Program-made: the position numbers and the translations under genes | NCBI GenBank assembly: GCA_020226215.1 | Contig: CM035235.1 | Location: forward strand, 70,519,283 to 70,583,282 | Direction of reading: 5' to 3' | Source: Sindora glabra | Lineage: Eukaryota > Streptophyta > Magnoliopsida > Fabales > Fabaceae | DNA length: 64,000 nucleotides | The notes under the pieces: model-generated | Databases searched by the model: none | Told to the model about the DNA's origin: nothing | The model's input: only the letters and a program-made list of their open reading frames with translations | Shown here: positions 39,369 to 50,796 of the stretch, piece by piece | Layout: each line of letters starts with the position of its first letter | How positions within the stretch are numbered: position 1 is the stretch's first letter

Positions 39369-40668
39369 ATTATTTTTTAATCAGAAAATATAATTATACA
39401 TAGTACTCTTCCGTTTATATATATAAATAAATCTTTTATGAAAAATGTTAAAAAAAAAATGGGGAATACGAGAAAGGTGAGAGGAGGTGACTGAAAGGCA
39501 TGACAGGGCCCATCGAATATGATCTCTATTTGAAACTGCATGAGAAAAAGGTGGAGGATATTTTGCAGTGGCCAATTAGAAAGTAAGTAGGTAAGAGGAC
39601 GTAAAGCACGTGATTTTGACACGGTGGAGGCCAATTATAATCACGACAAACGGCAAGGAAATTGATTACTTCCTAAACTTCACGTAATTGATTTTTTGCG
39701 AAAAGTTTGAATCAAATAAATTTTCTTATTAACTATCTGATAAATATGGAAAGTTATTTGATTAATTATAAAAATTAAAAATTTTAATAAAAAAAAATTA
39801 TTTTCTAAAAATAAAATAAATAATTTTTCATATTTTATGAAAAATTTTATTTTTTTATTTTATTAATTAATATTCAATCAAATAACATATTCATTTACTA
39901 ATTTTTAAGAAGTTGTACATTTTTCATATAATTTTCAATCATCCAATCCACCTAATCTTAGTATTGCATGAAGTTTTTAGCTTAGCCATTAATTAATCTT
40001 ATCTCTGCATGATTACCAGAAGCTTAGAAGTCATTTTCAGGATTAAGTAGACATTAAGAACAGGACAAGAACATCCGAGTCCAGCGTCGATGCATTCTTA
40101 GGTTTAGTCTAAAGGTTATAATCTCTTGAGTTGATGTTTCGATTTTTGAAGACAAATTGTTGTACCTTCATCAAATCTAACCTCACAAAACTTATCTCTA
40201 TTTCCATCTACTATTAAAAAAAATCAAAACATCTTTAGAATTTTATATTGTGAAATAAAAGTAACATATTCCATTTATATTCTCTCTCTCAAGGGGAAGT
40301 TCGGAAGTATACTGAAAATTTTAAATCCAAATTCTTTTCATTATTAATATATTAAAAAAAGAGTAAATATGATATTTACACTTTCACTAGTGGGAGTGTT
40401 AACTATTATATCATTTGGATTTTATAATTAATATTAGTAGTTTTAAATTTTTATTTTTATTATAATTCTTTATCCTTTTCTTCACCAAAGATATTAGAAT
40501 AAATTAAAATTATTAAAGTAAATTGCTAAAATCCACTTTGAAAAATACTTAATACGTGGTTTTTTTTGTAATTTTCTTTCTTTTTATAATTTTTTTTTTG
40601 CATTGCCATTGAATGTGAGATAAATAATTATAATAAAAGTAAAAAATAAAATAATATCTTAATTTTAG
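39369..40668. repeat. Local tandem duplication, first unit (~1.3 kb)
   Basis: The block starts ATTATTTTTTAATCA and includes GTGGAGGATATTTTGCAG, GGCCAATTATAATCACGACA and TCTAAAGGTTATAATCT. It is repeated from 40669 in the same orientation. The right unit of the segmental duplication has only one copy (about 51817-53260), so this local duplication arose in the left unit. Non-coding. Confidence 0.75.
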
Positions 40669-40883
40669 GTATTATTTTTTAATCATAAAATATAATTATA
40701 TATAGTACTCTTCCATTTACATATATAAATAAATCTTTTATGAAAAATATTTAAAAAAAAAAGGGAATACAAGAAAGGTTAGAGGAGGTGAAAGGCATGA
40801 GAAGGCCCATTGGATATGATCTTTATATGAAAGTGCATGAGAAAAAGGTGGAGGATATTTTGCAGCGGCCAATTAGAATGTAA

Positions 40884-41302
40884 GGAGTTGTTTGATACAC
40901 ACAGAAAGTAACTTTTCATAAGAAATTAAACTTTCTAAAAAATACTTTTTATATGAATTTTCTGGGAAGTATTTAAAACTGTTTGATTGATATATATGAA
41001 GTGACACTTCCTAGGAAGTAACTTCCTATATCTTGTTTGGTTCAATTTTGAATATTGTAGAAAGTTTTAATAAAATAACTATTATATTCTCAATATTATT
41101 ATAGTATAAAGTAATAAATTTTAGTTGTCATTAATTAAATTTAATAAAGATAATTTTGTTATTGTATCTATAAATAACATGACAAAAAAAATTTACCTAG
41201 GAGGGAGGTGGATAAGTAACTTCCCATAGTTTGTGGAAAGTAAAATTTCTTAAGAAATTTTACTTTTCACAATTTGTGAAATAATGACCAATCAAACAAC
41301 TC
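40884..41302 (+). mobile_element. MITE-like element, family copy 2
   Basis: A ~419-bp element running from GGAGTTGTTTGATAC to ATCAAACAACTC; its ends are inverted repeats (GAGTTGTTTGAT / ATCAAACAACTC). It matches 13584-13980 over its whole length, and its ends are better preserved. The first local copy of this block has the same flanking DNA without the element (empty site near 39576-39595), which shows it as an insertion. Confidence 0.8.
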
Positions 41303-41815
41303 ACCGTACTATTGAAGCAAACCAAACCAAACCAAATATCTCTAATAGGTAAGAGGACATAAAACAAGTGATTTTGACATGATGGAGGCCAATTATAATC
41401 ACGACAAACGGCAGGGAAATTAATTAGTTCCTACAACTACTGACTTCACGTAATTAATTTCTTACGAAAAGGTTAAATCAAATAAATTTTCTTATTAACT
41501 ATCTAGTAAATATGAAAAGTTATTTGATTAGTTATGGAAATTAAAAATTTTAATAGAAAAATTTCTTCTCTAAAAATACAAATAAATAATTTATAATATT
41601 TTATGAAAAGTTGCACTTTTTTATTTTATTAATTCATGTTCAATCAAATAACATATTCATTTACTAATTTTTAAAAAGTTATACATTTTTCATATAATTT
41701 TCTATCATCCAATCCACCTAGTGTTGGCATTGCATGAAGTTTTTAGCTCAACCATTAATTAATCTTATCTCTGCATAATTAGTAGAAGGTTAGAAGTCAT
41801 TTTCAGGATTAAGTA

Positions 41816-43882
41816 AGGCCAGTTTTATGGTGCCCTTGGGGTTTAAACCCCCGGGGTGAGGTGGCCACTTAAGAGCCACAAAATGGCTAAATGTACGGTC
41901 TGAGTCCTTGGAGTATTAAATGTGTTTTGTTTTGTGGGAAAAAATTAAGAATATGGCATGAGAGTTTATAAATATTAAAACTAATCTCAAAAAGGCTCCA
42001 CAATAACGTTGGGTTTTTGGCTACACGATAACATTGAGTTTGCTGATTGAGACTTGACACGGCGTTAAACATCAATTAGGTTCAACATCAACAAGAAGTC
42101 ATTGCTAGAAGTTGAGACAGACACTTTTTAGATTGCCCTTTTTTTTTTCTTTTTTAAATGCTTATTGGGGAATCAAATATTCTTTCATTTCAAATAAAAA
42201 AGTGGTGTATTTGTTTACTAATTTTTAAAATAATTTTTTTATTTTTAAAAATAAAAAATTATTTAATAATTTGTTTTTAAAATTTATTTTTAAAAATTAT
42301 TTTTAAATATGTACCTTAAAGATAAAAAATAATTTTTAAATATATTTTTTGTTTTAAATGTTAATTTATAATTACATAAAATATTTTTTATTTACAATAC
42401 CGAACATTTTTTAATATTTATTTTTTTAGTTCAAAAATAATTTTTAAAAATATAAAAATAAATATCTATCTAAATACACCCAACTTCTCTCAATTTCATT
42501 CTCCTGTTTGTTTCTTTAATTTCTCGCATCTAAACTTCATCAATGAATATCACAAGGACTAAATCCAACATCGTATTGCAACTATTTCCTTCAAGCAGAA
42601 GCCAACTTAAGATGAAATTAATTAAGAATGCAATAAAGTTCGTGATAGCGTTCGCCTTTACTATCTTATGGTGGAAATGCAAAGAAGATTGCAACGAAAC
42701 TCTTCTAACCTCTCCTCATTTCTAGTAGGTAATACTATGATTTTACTTTATTTACATTACTCCTTTAAATTATTATTTCTTTTGACTCCTGTAAATTAGT
42801 GTATTATGTCAATTTTTATTCGACAAATATAATATTTAATTAAGATATATTATGTAAATGTAGTTAAATAATATGAGTTATTTGAACAATTTAACAAATG
42901 TGATGTGATATATTATGAAATATTATGTAATTAAAAATATAATTTAAATTTGATTTATTATTAAAGTAAAATATTTCACACTATTAATAAATGATAAGAA
43001 GATATTTCATTAAAAATAGTTAAAAAATTTTAACATCTATTTATCAATATGACATTACATGATTAAGTGATAGTGTAAAGTAGATTTACATTGATAGTAA
43101 AGGAAAATTAAATTATTAAAAATATAAAATATAGTTCAATAATATTAAAATGATAAATATCATTATCAATAAGTATTTGAATTAAATTGAATTATTAACT
43201 TATTTAATATATTTTATTATGCAATAAAAATATATTATATTATATTTATATATTAGTAACAATAGCACTTTAACAGTAAAGATTAGGTATTCATACAAAA
43301 AATACAAAAAATATGTGATAAGATAAATAATAAAAAAATATATGAATTATTAAGTAATATGAATTAAAAATATAATATACATATATATACATACTACTAA
43401 AAAATATTAATATATGTATTGAATTTAATAAAATTGATAAAAATTAAAATAATACAAAAATTATAAAAAGAAAAACTAAATATTGACATCTTTCCATTTG
43501 GTATTGATGGCTTCTATTCATAATTAGCAAGAAAAAAAAATGGCCTAATGCCAGAAGGACTAACATGAGCAGTGATGAAAATTCGCTTCCTTTTTCTGCA
43601 ATTTGATTGGGGTGATCTTTGTAATTTTACTTAAAATATTTTATCTAAAAATATATAATTCTGCCAACACATATTCACATGGCAGAATTATAAACTGTCA
43701 TGTGACCAGGCTTCAAGGTCCAAGATTTAAAAAAATTACTGTGATCTTCGCCTTTAAAAGTAGGGCTATTTTAGTAATTTATCCAAATATTTTTCATCTT
43801 TAAAATTTTTTATTTTGGTATCACACGTGGACAGGGTTTCAAACCCGCAATTCCTGTAAAGACTCCGTAGCAAGCAAGCACC
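41816..43882. mobile_element. 2,067-bp insertion flanked by AAGTA direct repeats
   Basis: AAGTA occurs at 41811-41815 and again at 43883-43887, and the homologous places in the first local unit (40044) and the right duplication unit (52462) have a single AAGTA followed by GACATTA. The insert begins AGGCCAGTTTTATGG...GGGGTTTAAACCCCC and ends GGGTTTCAAACCCGC...GTAGCAAGCAAGCACC. It has no coding region; the open frame at 42543-42725 has no recognised domain. A 5-bp target duplication fits LTR elements and some DNA transposons; the ends resemble the small MITE at 19213-19370. Confidence 0.7.
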
Positions 43883-44460
43883 AAGTAGACATTAGGAGCA
43901 TGACAAGAACATTTCTAAAGGTTATAATCTGTTGAGTTGATGTTTCGATGTTTGAAGACAAATTGTTGTACCCTCATCAAATATAATCTCATAAAACTTA
44001 TCTCTATTCTACTATTAAAAAAAATCAAAACATCTTAGAATTTTATATTATGAAATAAAAGTAACATATTCTATTTATATTCTCTTTCTCAAACGAAAGT
44101 CGGGAAGTATGCTGAAAATTTTAAATTCAAATTCTTTTCATTATTAATATATTAAAAAAGAGTAAATATGATATTTACGCTTTCACTAATAGGAGTGTTA
44201 ACTATCATATCATTTGAATTTTATAATTAATATTAGTAGTTTTTAATTTTTATTTTTATTATAATTCTTTGCCATTTTCTTCATAAAAAATATTAAAATA
44301 AATTACAATTATAAAAGTGAATTGCTAAAATCCACTTTAAAAATACAAAATACATGCTTTTTTTGCAATTTTCTTTCTTTCTATAATTTATTTTAGCATT
44401 GCCATTGTGAAATAAATAATTATAATAAAAGTAAAAATTAGGATAATACCTTAATAGTGC

Positions 44461-44814
44461 GGTGACACTAAATGATGCCTTAAGAGTTTTACTTTATATT
44501 ATACTTAAGATTTGAATTCAAAATCTTACACATATACATTAAATAAATTATTATTTCTACTATTATAAGAAAAAGTAAAAATAGAAAATTACTAATTAGG
44601 AAATTTAAAGAATATAATAGTCACCATCTTTATAAATTGTGAATTAATTATTGTGTTTACTTAAGAAAAAAATTCAAGACTACATTTTCTTATTATGATA
44701 ATTTTCATTTTTATATAGTATTTTTTTTCATTTAGTGTAAAAATTGTTCATTAGTTGTAGGTAAACAATTTTCCCTTTTGCTAGCAATTTTTAGGCCTTT
44801 GGTCTTGGGTTTTC
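44461..44814. other. Intergenic DNA before the NDUFV2 fragment
   Basis: AT-rich and homologous to about 53260-53590 in the right unit. No gene seen. Confidence 0.5.
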
Positions 44815-44816
44815 GT

Positions 44817-44933
44817 GGCCCATAATAAATTCATAAAAACTCAAATCCATGACCAATTAGTTCTGGAGGCCCAAATTCCTAAACCCATCACCGAAAAAGA
44901 ACCAAATAGTATTGAAGGCCCAAAACGAAGCCC
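44817..44933 (+). promoter_or_regulatory. Four site II-type elements before the NDUFV2 pseudogene
   Basis: GGCCCA occurs at 44817-44822, 44868-44873 and 44916-44921, and AGCCCA at 44928-44933. On the other strand these are TGGGCC/TGGGCT, the site II elements bound by TCP factors that are common in promoters of nuclear genes for mitochondrial and ribosomal proteins. The position, 90-205 bp before the lost start codon, fits a core promoter. Confidence 0.55.
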
Positions 44934-45022
44934 ATTACACTCCTACACTTCACTCTACCGTCTCATGCACCACCCCAGGGGGGCACCCGACTCAGATCTT
45001 TGCATCGTCGTCGTCGTCGAAA

Positions 45023-46475
45023 GCGCTGGCTCGACTCGCGGCAAATCGTCTCAACCAGATCCGTCAAGCTTTCCGTCAGGTTTCTTTCCGGTTTTCTCAC
45101 CTAATTTGCTTCTTCCCAATCACTTCCTCATCTCATTTTCTGACTTTCGTTGCTTTTTTTTTTTAAGCCTTCCAGGGCCTTCTTCACTGCTCCGAACCAT
45201 GTGAAGTGTTCATCATTTCAGGATTAATTTCGAAACTTTTCATTTCATATGTTTCTCATTTCTTTTCTATGCTTATATATGGGTATTTGACTGAGTGCAC
45301 TTTTGTGTACGTGTTAGCAGAGTGACTCTCCGGATAACAACCCGGATCTTCCATGGGATTTCTTCGATGCCAACAAGGAGAAGGTAACGTTTCAATGATC
45401 TGGAATTGGATCACAAGGCACTTAGCATTTTTTTTTCTTTTTGCTTTTTTCATTTTATATCGTTGCGTCTTTTTCATTGTTGCCTGCATTGATTGGATGC
45501 CATTTCATTAGAGAGGTTCAAAAGGGTTCCTTGCTTGTATGTCTCATATATAAATTCTTCTTATGGTTCGCTGACAACGTCAAAATGTAAAATGGGAACA
45601 GAAGAGTTTAATTTTAATCCATTTTTCCTTCAGCTATGAAATATTTTTGCTATGAACTCGGAAATGCCAAAAGCTACCGAGTTTTTTCCTTTTTTTTTTA
45701 TGGTATTGATAATGGGTTTCTGGGTTGCTCCAACGGTGGTTTACAAGGTTATCCCGTTCTATTATTCTACTTATTTTACTGAATGAATTTAGCAGTGTGT
45801 GTAACTACAGCTTGATAATAAAGGAAAATGAGCAGAATACATAATAAAATTTATGGATCAATGAATGCATGGATTACTTTTTTGGGTGCTTTCGAATACT
45901 TCATTTCAAATTCTGATGATTTTAAGCTGTGTTATGTACAGGTTAAGGAGATTTTGCTCTTTATCCAACCAATTATAAGCACTCTGGAGTGATCCCTCTA
46001 TTGGATCTTGCACGACAGCAGCATGAGGGATGGCTTCCCGTCTCAGCAATGACTGCGGTGTGTTGATCTAATGATTGAAGGATTCGTTATACGTCTAGAA
46101 ACACATCAGAGGAATGCCTGATGCTCTGAGCGAGTCCTGCAACTCTAAGGGAAGAAAATGATACACAAAGGAATTCAAATTAATGGACTGGATTTATCAT
46201 TTTTTACCGATAGTTGCTATTAAGTAGAAGTGCGACAGTATTACTGTTGGGTTCAAAAACTTAAAACTCAATATGAAGATGGCTTTTCAATTTGACTTTT
46301 CTTTCATTATTTTCTGCTGTTAAAAGGGCTGGTGTTGGGTATTTGATGTATCTTTATCATCTTGTTACTTGCAGGCTTCGGTTCACAATGTTTTGGTACA
46401 CATTTATTGTGTAACTGAACTTCACTTCATTCTATAAATAAATAAAAAGAATCTTTTGCAAAAATCCCAAATTAG
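45023..46475 (+). pseudogene. Truncated NDUFV2 (complex I 24-kDa subunit) copy
   Basis: This carries the first four exons only, at 45023-45079, 45168-45200, 45318-45383 and 45942-46057, homologous to the intact gene at 53793. The start codon is gone: where the intact gene has ATGCTGGCTCG this copy has GCGCTGGCTCG. Exon 2 has non-conservative changes, and exon 4 has a one-base loss just after GAGATTTTG, so the frame runs to a stop about 15 codons later. Exons 5-10, which hold all the iron-sulphur ligands, are missing. Homology stops in intron 4 at about 46475, where the sequence continues as the last intron of the pyrophosphatase gene. It is the left-over fragment at the inner joint of a tandem segmental duplication. 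Splice sites of exons 1-4 remain, so it may still be transcribed. Confidence 0.92.
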
Positions 46476-46496
46476 CTGTTGGGTTTCAAATTACAG
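46475..46496 (+). other. Duplication breakpoint: NDUFV2 intron 4 joined to pyrophosphatase intron 7
   Basis: Left of the joint the sequence ATCCCAAATTAGC matches NDUFV2 intron 4 of the intact gene (about 55207-55219). Right of it GCTGTTGGGTTTCAAATTACAG matches the end of pyrophosphatase intron 7 (33744-33765), described by its ends GCTGTTGGG and AAATTACAG. The two parents share only GC at the joint, which suggests end joining rather than recombination between long repeats. Confidence 0.88.
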
Positions 46497-47248
46497 ACTT
46501 GGGAAAGATAAACAGAATAATAAGCAGAAAAAATTAAATTATTAATTCAGATTGCTTTTCTCACGTATGTAATAATAAGATGCTTGCTAACCTTAGGAGT
46601 TCAGTATCTGTGGCAAAATGCAAAGTACTGAATTAAATTATAAAAATTTTGATATTGACTTAATAATCTTATTCAGTGGCTTATATTTTATCACATTACC
46701 TCAAATACTAAGCTCTTAGCACACCTTAGAATTTATCATATAATACAATATATTATCAAAAAATATTGTAAAAATAAATAAATCAGGAGATCAATAATTT
46801 TTAATGTAAAAAATTTATTAATGTAAAAGTAAAAATTATGAAACTTAATCCAATAAAAATCTATCAATAAATAATGAATATAATAACAATGTTCTTCTAA
46901 AAATGTCAGGAAATAACTAGTATAAATTTTTTTACCATGGGTGAAATTTTTAACAAAATTAATACAATAATTAACATAATTTACTGTATAAAATTAGTTA
47001 GCAGAGAATAAAAGAAACAGCAGAAGAATATCCATAATACTATCTAAATTACCAGCAATAATATACCCCAAATTTAATAAAAATTCAAATAAATATAATG
47101 AAAATGTTTCTGACAAAATTATATAGAACCTCTTCTGCAGCGTCCGTGATTTAAAAATAGCTTCTGCTGCTACGAATTTTAAGAAAACCAAATTATCGCA
47201 CGCCAACCGAAGCAATACCACGCGCCAAGACTGGTGCTCCATTTCGTC

Positions 47249-47288
<40 letters not shown>

Positions 47289-47460
47289 GCAATCCTAAAG
47301 TCATCAGGAATGGCAATCTGACAAAGCCGCATTTTGACTTACTAAGGCCAAAATTAGGCTAATTTCAATTTTGCCCCAATACGCTTCCTTTTTCTTTCTT
47401 AATATAAAACAACAAAATAATAAATATAAAAAATTATGGGTCAAGAAGCCCACCACAACA
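46497..47460. mobile_element. ~964-bp insertion splitting the pyrophosphatase 3' fragment
   Basis: Pyrophosphatase homology stops exactly after the intron 7 acceptor (ACAG at 46493-46496) and resumes at 47461 with CATCAGAGCATG, seven bases into exon 8. The DNA between has no counterpart at the intact gene. It contains no recognisable domain, no clear terminal repeats and a TA tract at 47253-47286. It is either a mobile-element fragment or filler DNA. The minus-strand open frame at 46994-47242 is not supported as a gene. Confidence 0.6.
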
Positions 47461-47667
47461 CATCAGAGCATGCGAGGACATGGGGACCAAAGGGACCTAA
47501 GCGGCTAAGCCACACAAAGCTGCTGCTATTGGTGACACAATTGGAGACCCTCTCAAGGACACTTCGGCCCTTCTCTCAACATCCTTATTAAGCTCTTGGC
47601 AATTGAGTCAATTGCCTTTGCTCCGTTCTTCGCCACTCACGGCGACCTTCTCTTCAAGATGTTTTGA
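47461..47667 (+). pseudogene. Pyrophosphatase last-exon fragment
   Basis: This matches exon 8 of the intact gene (33773-33972) and its 3' UTR. It has an 8-bp-scale insertion after CCTAAG near 47500 and a one-base loss in the GACACTTCGGCCC stretch near 47560, so it cannot encode the C-terminus in one frame. There are no other pyrophosphatase exons upstream, so this is the right-hand remnant of the duplication joint. Homology continues through the UTR to the next dioxygenase copy. Confidence 0.9.
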
Positions 47668-48247
47668 GGGAAAGAGAAATTCACGTAAAGGTAGTTTTAT
47701 TTCGATTAGTCCCACGTTTGTCAGAGCAGAATTGGTCTGCGTTGTCAAACATTTTAAGGCTTTATTCATTGTATCGGTAGTCTCTTCCCCTTTAGGTAGC
47801 CCTTGAATTATGACAACTCTGTTCATGAGATACAAAATCTTTTTCTAGCCAAAATGAATTCTCAGTTTTCCAAGTTATGGTGTCTTTTGCTTTGAAGCTC
47901 TTCGCAGAGATATCATCTATTACTTTCTTGCTCACTTACAGATTATTTTGCGTCAACAATTGATCAAATTCAAATTCAAAACAAACTATGTACATGACTA
48001 CATCCATCAAACTTAATCCTAATCACAGTCCATCTTAAAATTGCCAAGAGATAATTTAGGATGACAACACACTTCACAATCATGTTTGCGCAAATATACA
48101 TTGCAAGTAAATCGTATCCTTTCAAGCACAAGATAATGAGGCAACACTTGGAAGCTTATTACCTTAATTTAAATCTAAATCAGCATGCTTAAAAGAACCA
48201 AAACATGTATGCATGCTCTTGATATCTTTAGATATGTAGCTTTAGAA

Positions 48248-50796
48248 TCAAACTTCTGCTACATGAAGCGCCCTCAGTCCTCGTTGGTAGTATTCCCAAT
48301 GTATATCAGCATAATTTTTCACCTTCTTGAACAACTTTGGTTGTTTCTCACTCACCAAATCATCTTCCGGTCCTATATCCTTGTTGGGTTCCGGTGTATA
48401 GAACATTGCAACAGATAGCCTTTCCCTCTGTGTGTTGGTCAGCACCCTATGCACTGGACTCTTGAATACCCCATTTGTCATTATCTGCAATTATTAGAAA
48501 GTGACATTTAGAAGGATTGAAGGAAAAAAATCCAGAAGTATGCTTGTATTGTTTCTAAAACATGATTCCAGTTTTGAACTATAAATTTTCAAAAAATTTA
48601 GTAATTTTTAGCCTTATAATTTTAACAATTTTCCCTCATAATGTAAAAATAGGCAATTTAATCTTGATGTCATGCTATGTTTATTGTCAATTTGTCACTG
48701 GATTAGGATTGAATTTACATGAGTTCCGGCTATAAATGAGTCAAGCAAAAATAATTAATGGGTCTCTAATTAGGTTTAATTTAAAATTAAATAGGTTGAC
48801 ACCAATTCATTTAAGAATATATATTAAAATTTTAAAAATAATATTTAAAAATAAATTAATAACTAAATTATAAATAATATAAAAATAAAATTTATATTCT
48901 AATAAAATGACAATTAAACTTCAATAAAGTTTATAATCAATATCTAAACATATTTTTAATAAAAAATGATAAATAATTAAATTTGATAAACAAGTTTATA
49001 ATATAAATTTTGTTAATTTAAGTTATTAAACAGGTTAGATAGATTTACATATCTTTACATATTTAATAAATAGAATGAATCGACACGATACAGTTATTAT
49101 TTACATTAAATTCGGATTAAATTTATTAAAGTTGTTATCAATCTTTGGTATAATATGAATCCAACATGTAAACATGAATTACTTCCAAGCAAAATTAGCA
49201 AGTAATCCAAATATACCTGCATTTGGTCACCCATGAGGACAAAAAGGGCATGAGGGATGGTGGGAATTGTAAACCATTTTCCATCTTTGTAAACCTGAAG
49301 GCCTTCAACATCATCTTGCAGTATAATGGTATAGCCAGATCCATCTGCATGAGGCTTGAGGCCAAGCACAAGATCGGGCCTTTGACAACAAGAGTAGTAG
49401 TTGAATCTTGCTTGCAACAATGCTCCCTCACCAAACTGATTCAGGAAGCAGTTTTCTTCTAAATTTAGTGACTTTGCCATGGCTTTGGAAATAAGCTCTG
49501 TCACCCTTCTTGTTTCCTCAGTGTATTCTTCCAGAACTTCTCTGTATAAATGGCACAAAGCTTAAGGCAACTACCATTCAAGTGATGTGGATTGTCATTG
49601 GTGAATAAATAAAAGGCAAACACTATCAATTATCTTAGGAAGCAAAGATATGACGCAAGTGATACAAATATGACTATATAAATAATTTTGAATATTCTCT
49701 CTTTGATTTCATTGCTATCAGGGACTTTACACAATCGATCAGATTACATGGATATCCTTTCAACACAAAAGATATTCACACAACTTGGATCATTGAAAAG
49801 ATCTAAAAGATCCATCAAAGCACGAATATTAATAACTAATTGTTTGAGTATGTAAATGAATCATGAGATGCACAATTAGTTTGATTTGGTTGAAATACCT
49901 AAAAGAAGGAGGGTTTTGGGGCCAAAATTTGAAATTCCTTAGATGTTGTGGATGGACATCAAGAAACAAGCGGTCAGACCAGTCCAAGGACTGACCGTGC
50001 TCTGGTACTGGATCTGCTCCATACCCATCAAATTCTTCAACCCCCTTGGACAGCTTCTTCTTTTCTTCCATCGGCTGCTCAAAGAATTCCCTTCCAATTT
50101 CTCGAACCTTGTCAAGTAATGAAACTGGTATCCCATGATTTATTACCTGAAAATTCATATACGGACAAAGCACACCAACATAGTTTTACCAATGTAGTAG
50201 ATAGATGGCACCATCTAAGTAACATAAATATTATAGAAATCGATACTTTCGTAAAATTCTCGCAGAATCAACAACACACACATATCTATATCAGGTACAA
50301 CATCAAAATTGTCATATCCATTCAACAAGAGTATAGAATAATTCCGGCACTTTAATGATGCAGCAACACTTGATGTTACTTTAGTAGCTTTAACTGAGGC
50401 TCAAACTCCAAACTTCGTTGTGTGTGTAGAACGACGCACACAACTTGAATCGAACACTTCTCGAGATAACTGTTCTTGATATTGAAGTGGTGATAGTGAT
50501 AAGATAAAAAATTAGAATGGGGTGGGTGGACATTGAACCTGAAAACATCCCCAGGAAGAGAGAGCTGACTGAAGTTTCTCAAGTTCTTGTTTCGTTTTAG
50601 TGGTTGGTGTTTGTGATGGAACTGTGAAAGGTCCAAAATCAACGACTGGAAGAGAGCATGAAGCAGAAGGCAAACTTTGGACAGAGCTATCATCTCTACA
50701 GACATAAGGCGGCGGTGGTTCTTCTCCATCTAACACCATTTCTTGGACACGTTTCGATAGCAAAACCTCTGCTGCCACCATAGAAACTCCGTCCAT
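48248..50796 (-). CDS. 2-oxoglutarate/Fe(II)-dependent dioxygenase, SRG1-like, copy 2
   Basis: Four exons: 50796-50539, 50146-49899, 49541-49217 and 48484-48248, with the same lengths and phases as copy 1, giving 355 residues. All catalytic residues are kept: the H233/D235 and H289 iron ligands and the R299/S301 pair. Differences from copy 1 are scattered and mostly outside the core (for example V6M, G33C, AINHG to VINHG, a VILGD to VLMGD change, YAPDP to YTPEP, NYSAIH to NYADIH). Intron 3 is about 730 bp, shorter than in copy 1 because it lacks a ~1.2-kb insertion, but it shares the dispersed repeat. It arose with copy 1 by the tandem segmental duplication. Substrate unknown; both copies look functional. 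Confidence 0.93.
48710..49140 (-). repeat. Dispersed repeat, copy 3 of 3
   Basis: Same landmarks as 7965-8395 and 36235-36662. It is at the same intron position as in dioxygenase copy 1. Confidence 0.65.

Larger units (their letters stand above)
40669..44460. repeat. Local tandem duplication, second unit, with two insertions
   Basis: This is the second copy of the 39369-40668 block, stretched from 1.3 to about 3.8 kb by two insertions that are absent from the first copy and from 51817-53260: the MITE at 40884-41302 (plus a short flank) and the 2,067-bp insertion at 41816-43882. Homology to the first copy resumes at 43888 and runs to about 44460. Confidence 0.75.

Noticed and set aside
44815..45204. 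129-codon open frame across the NDUFV2 fragment 5' end
   Set aside because: It reads exon 1 in the wrong frame and runs through the intron; the intact copy has no such frame.
46994..47242. 82-codon minus-strand frame inside the foreign insertion
   Set aside because: No domain; ends near a TA tract; no sign of a real gene.
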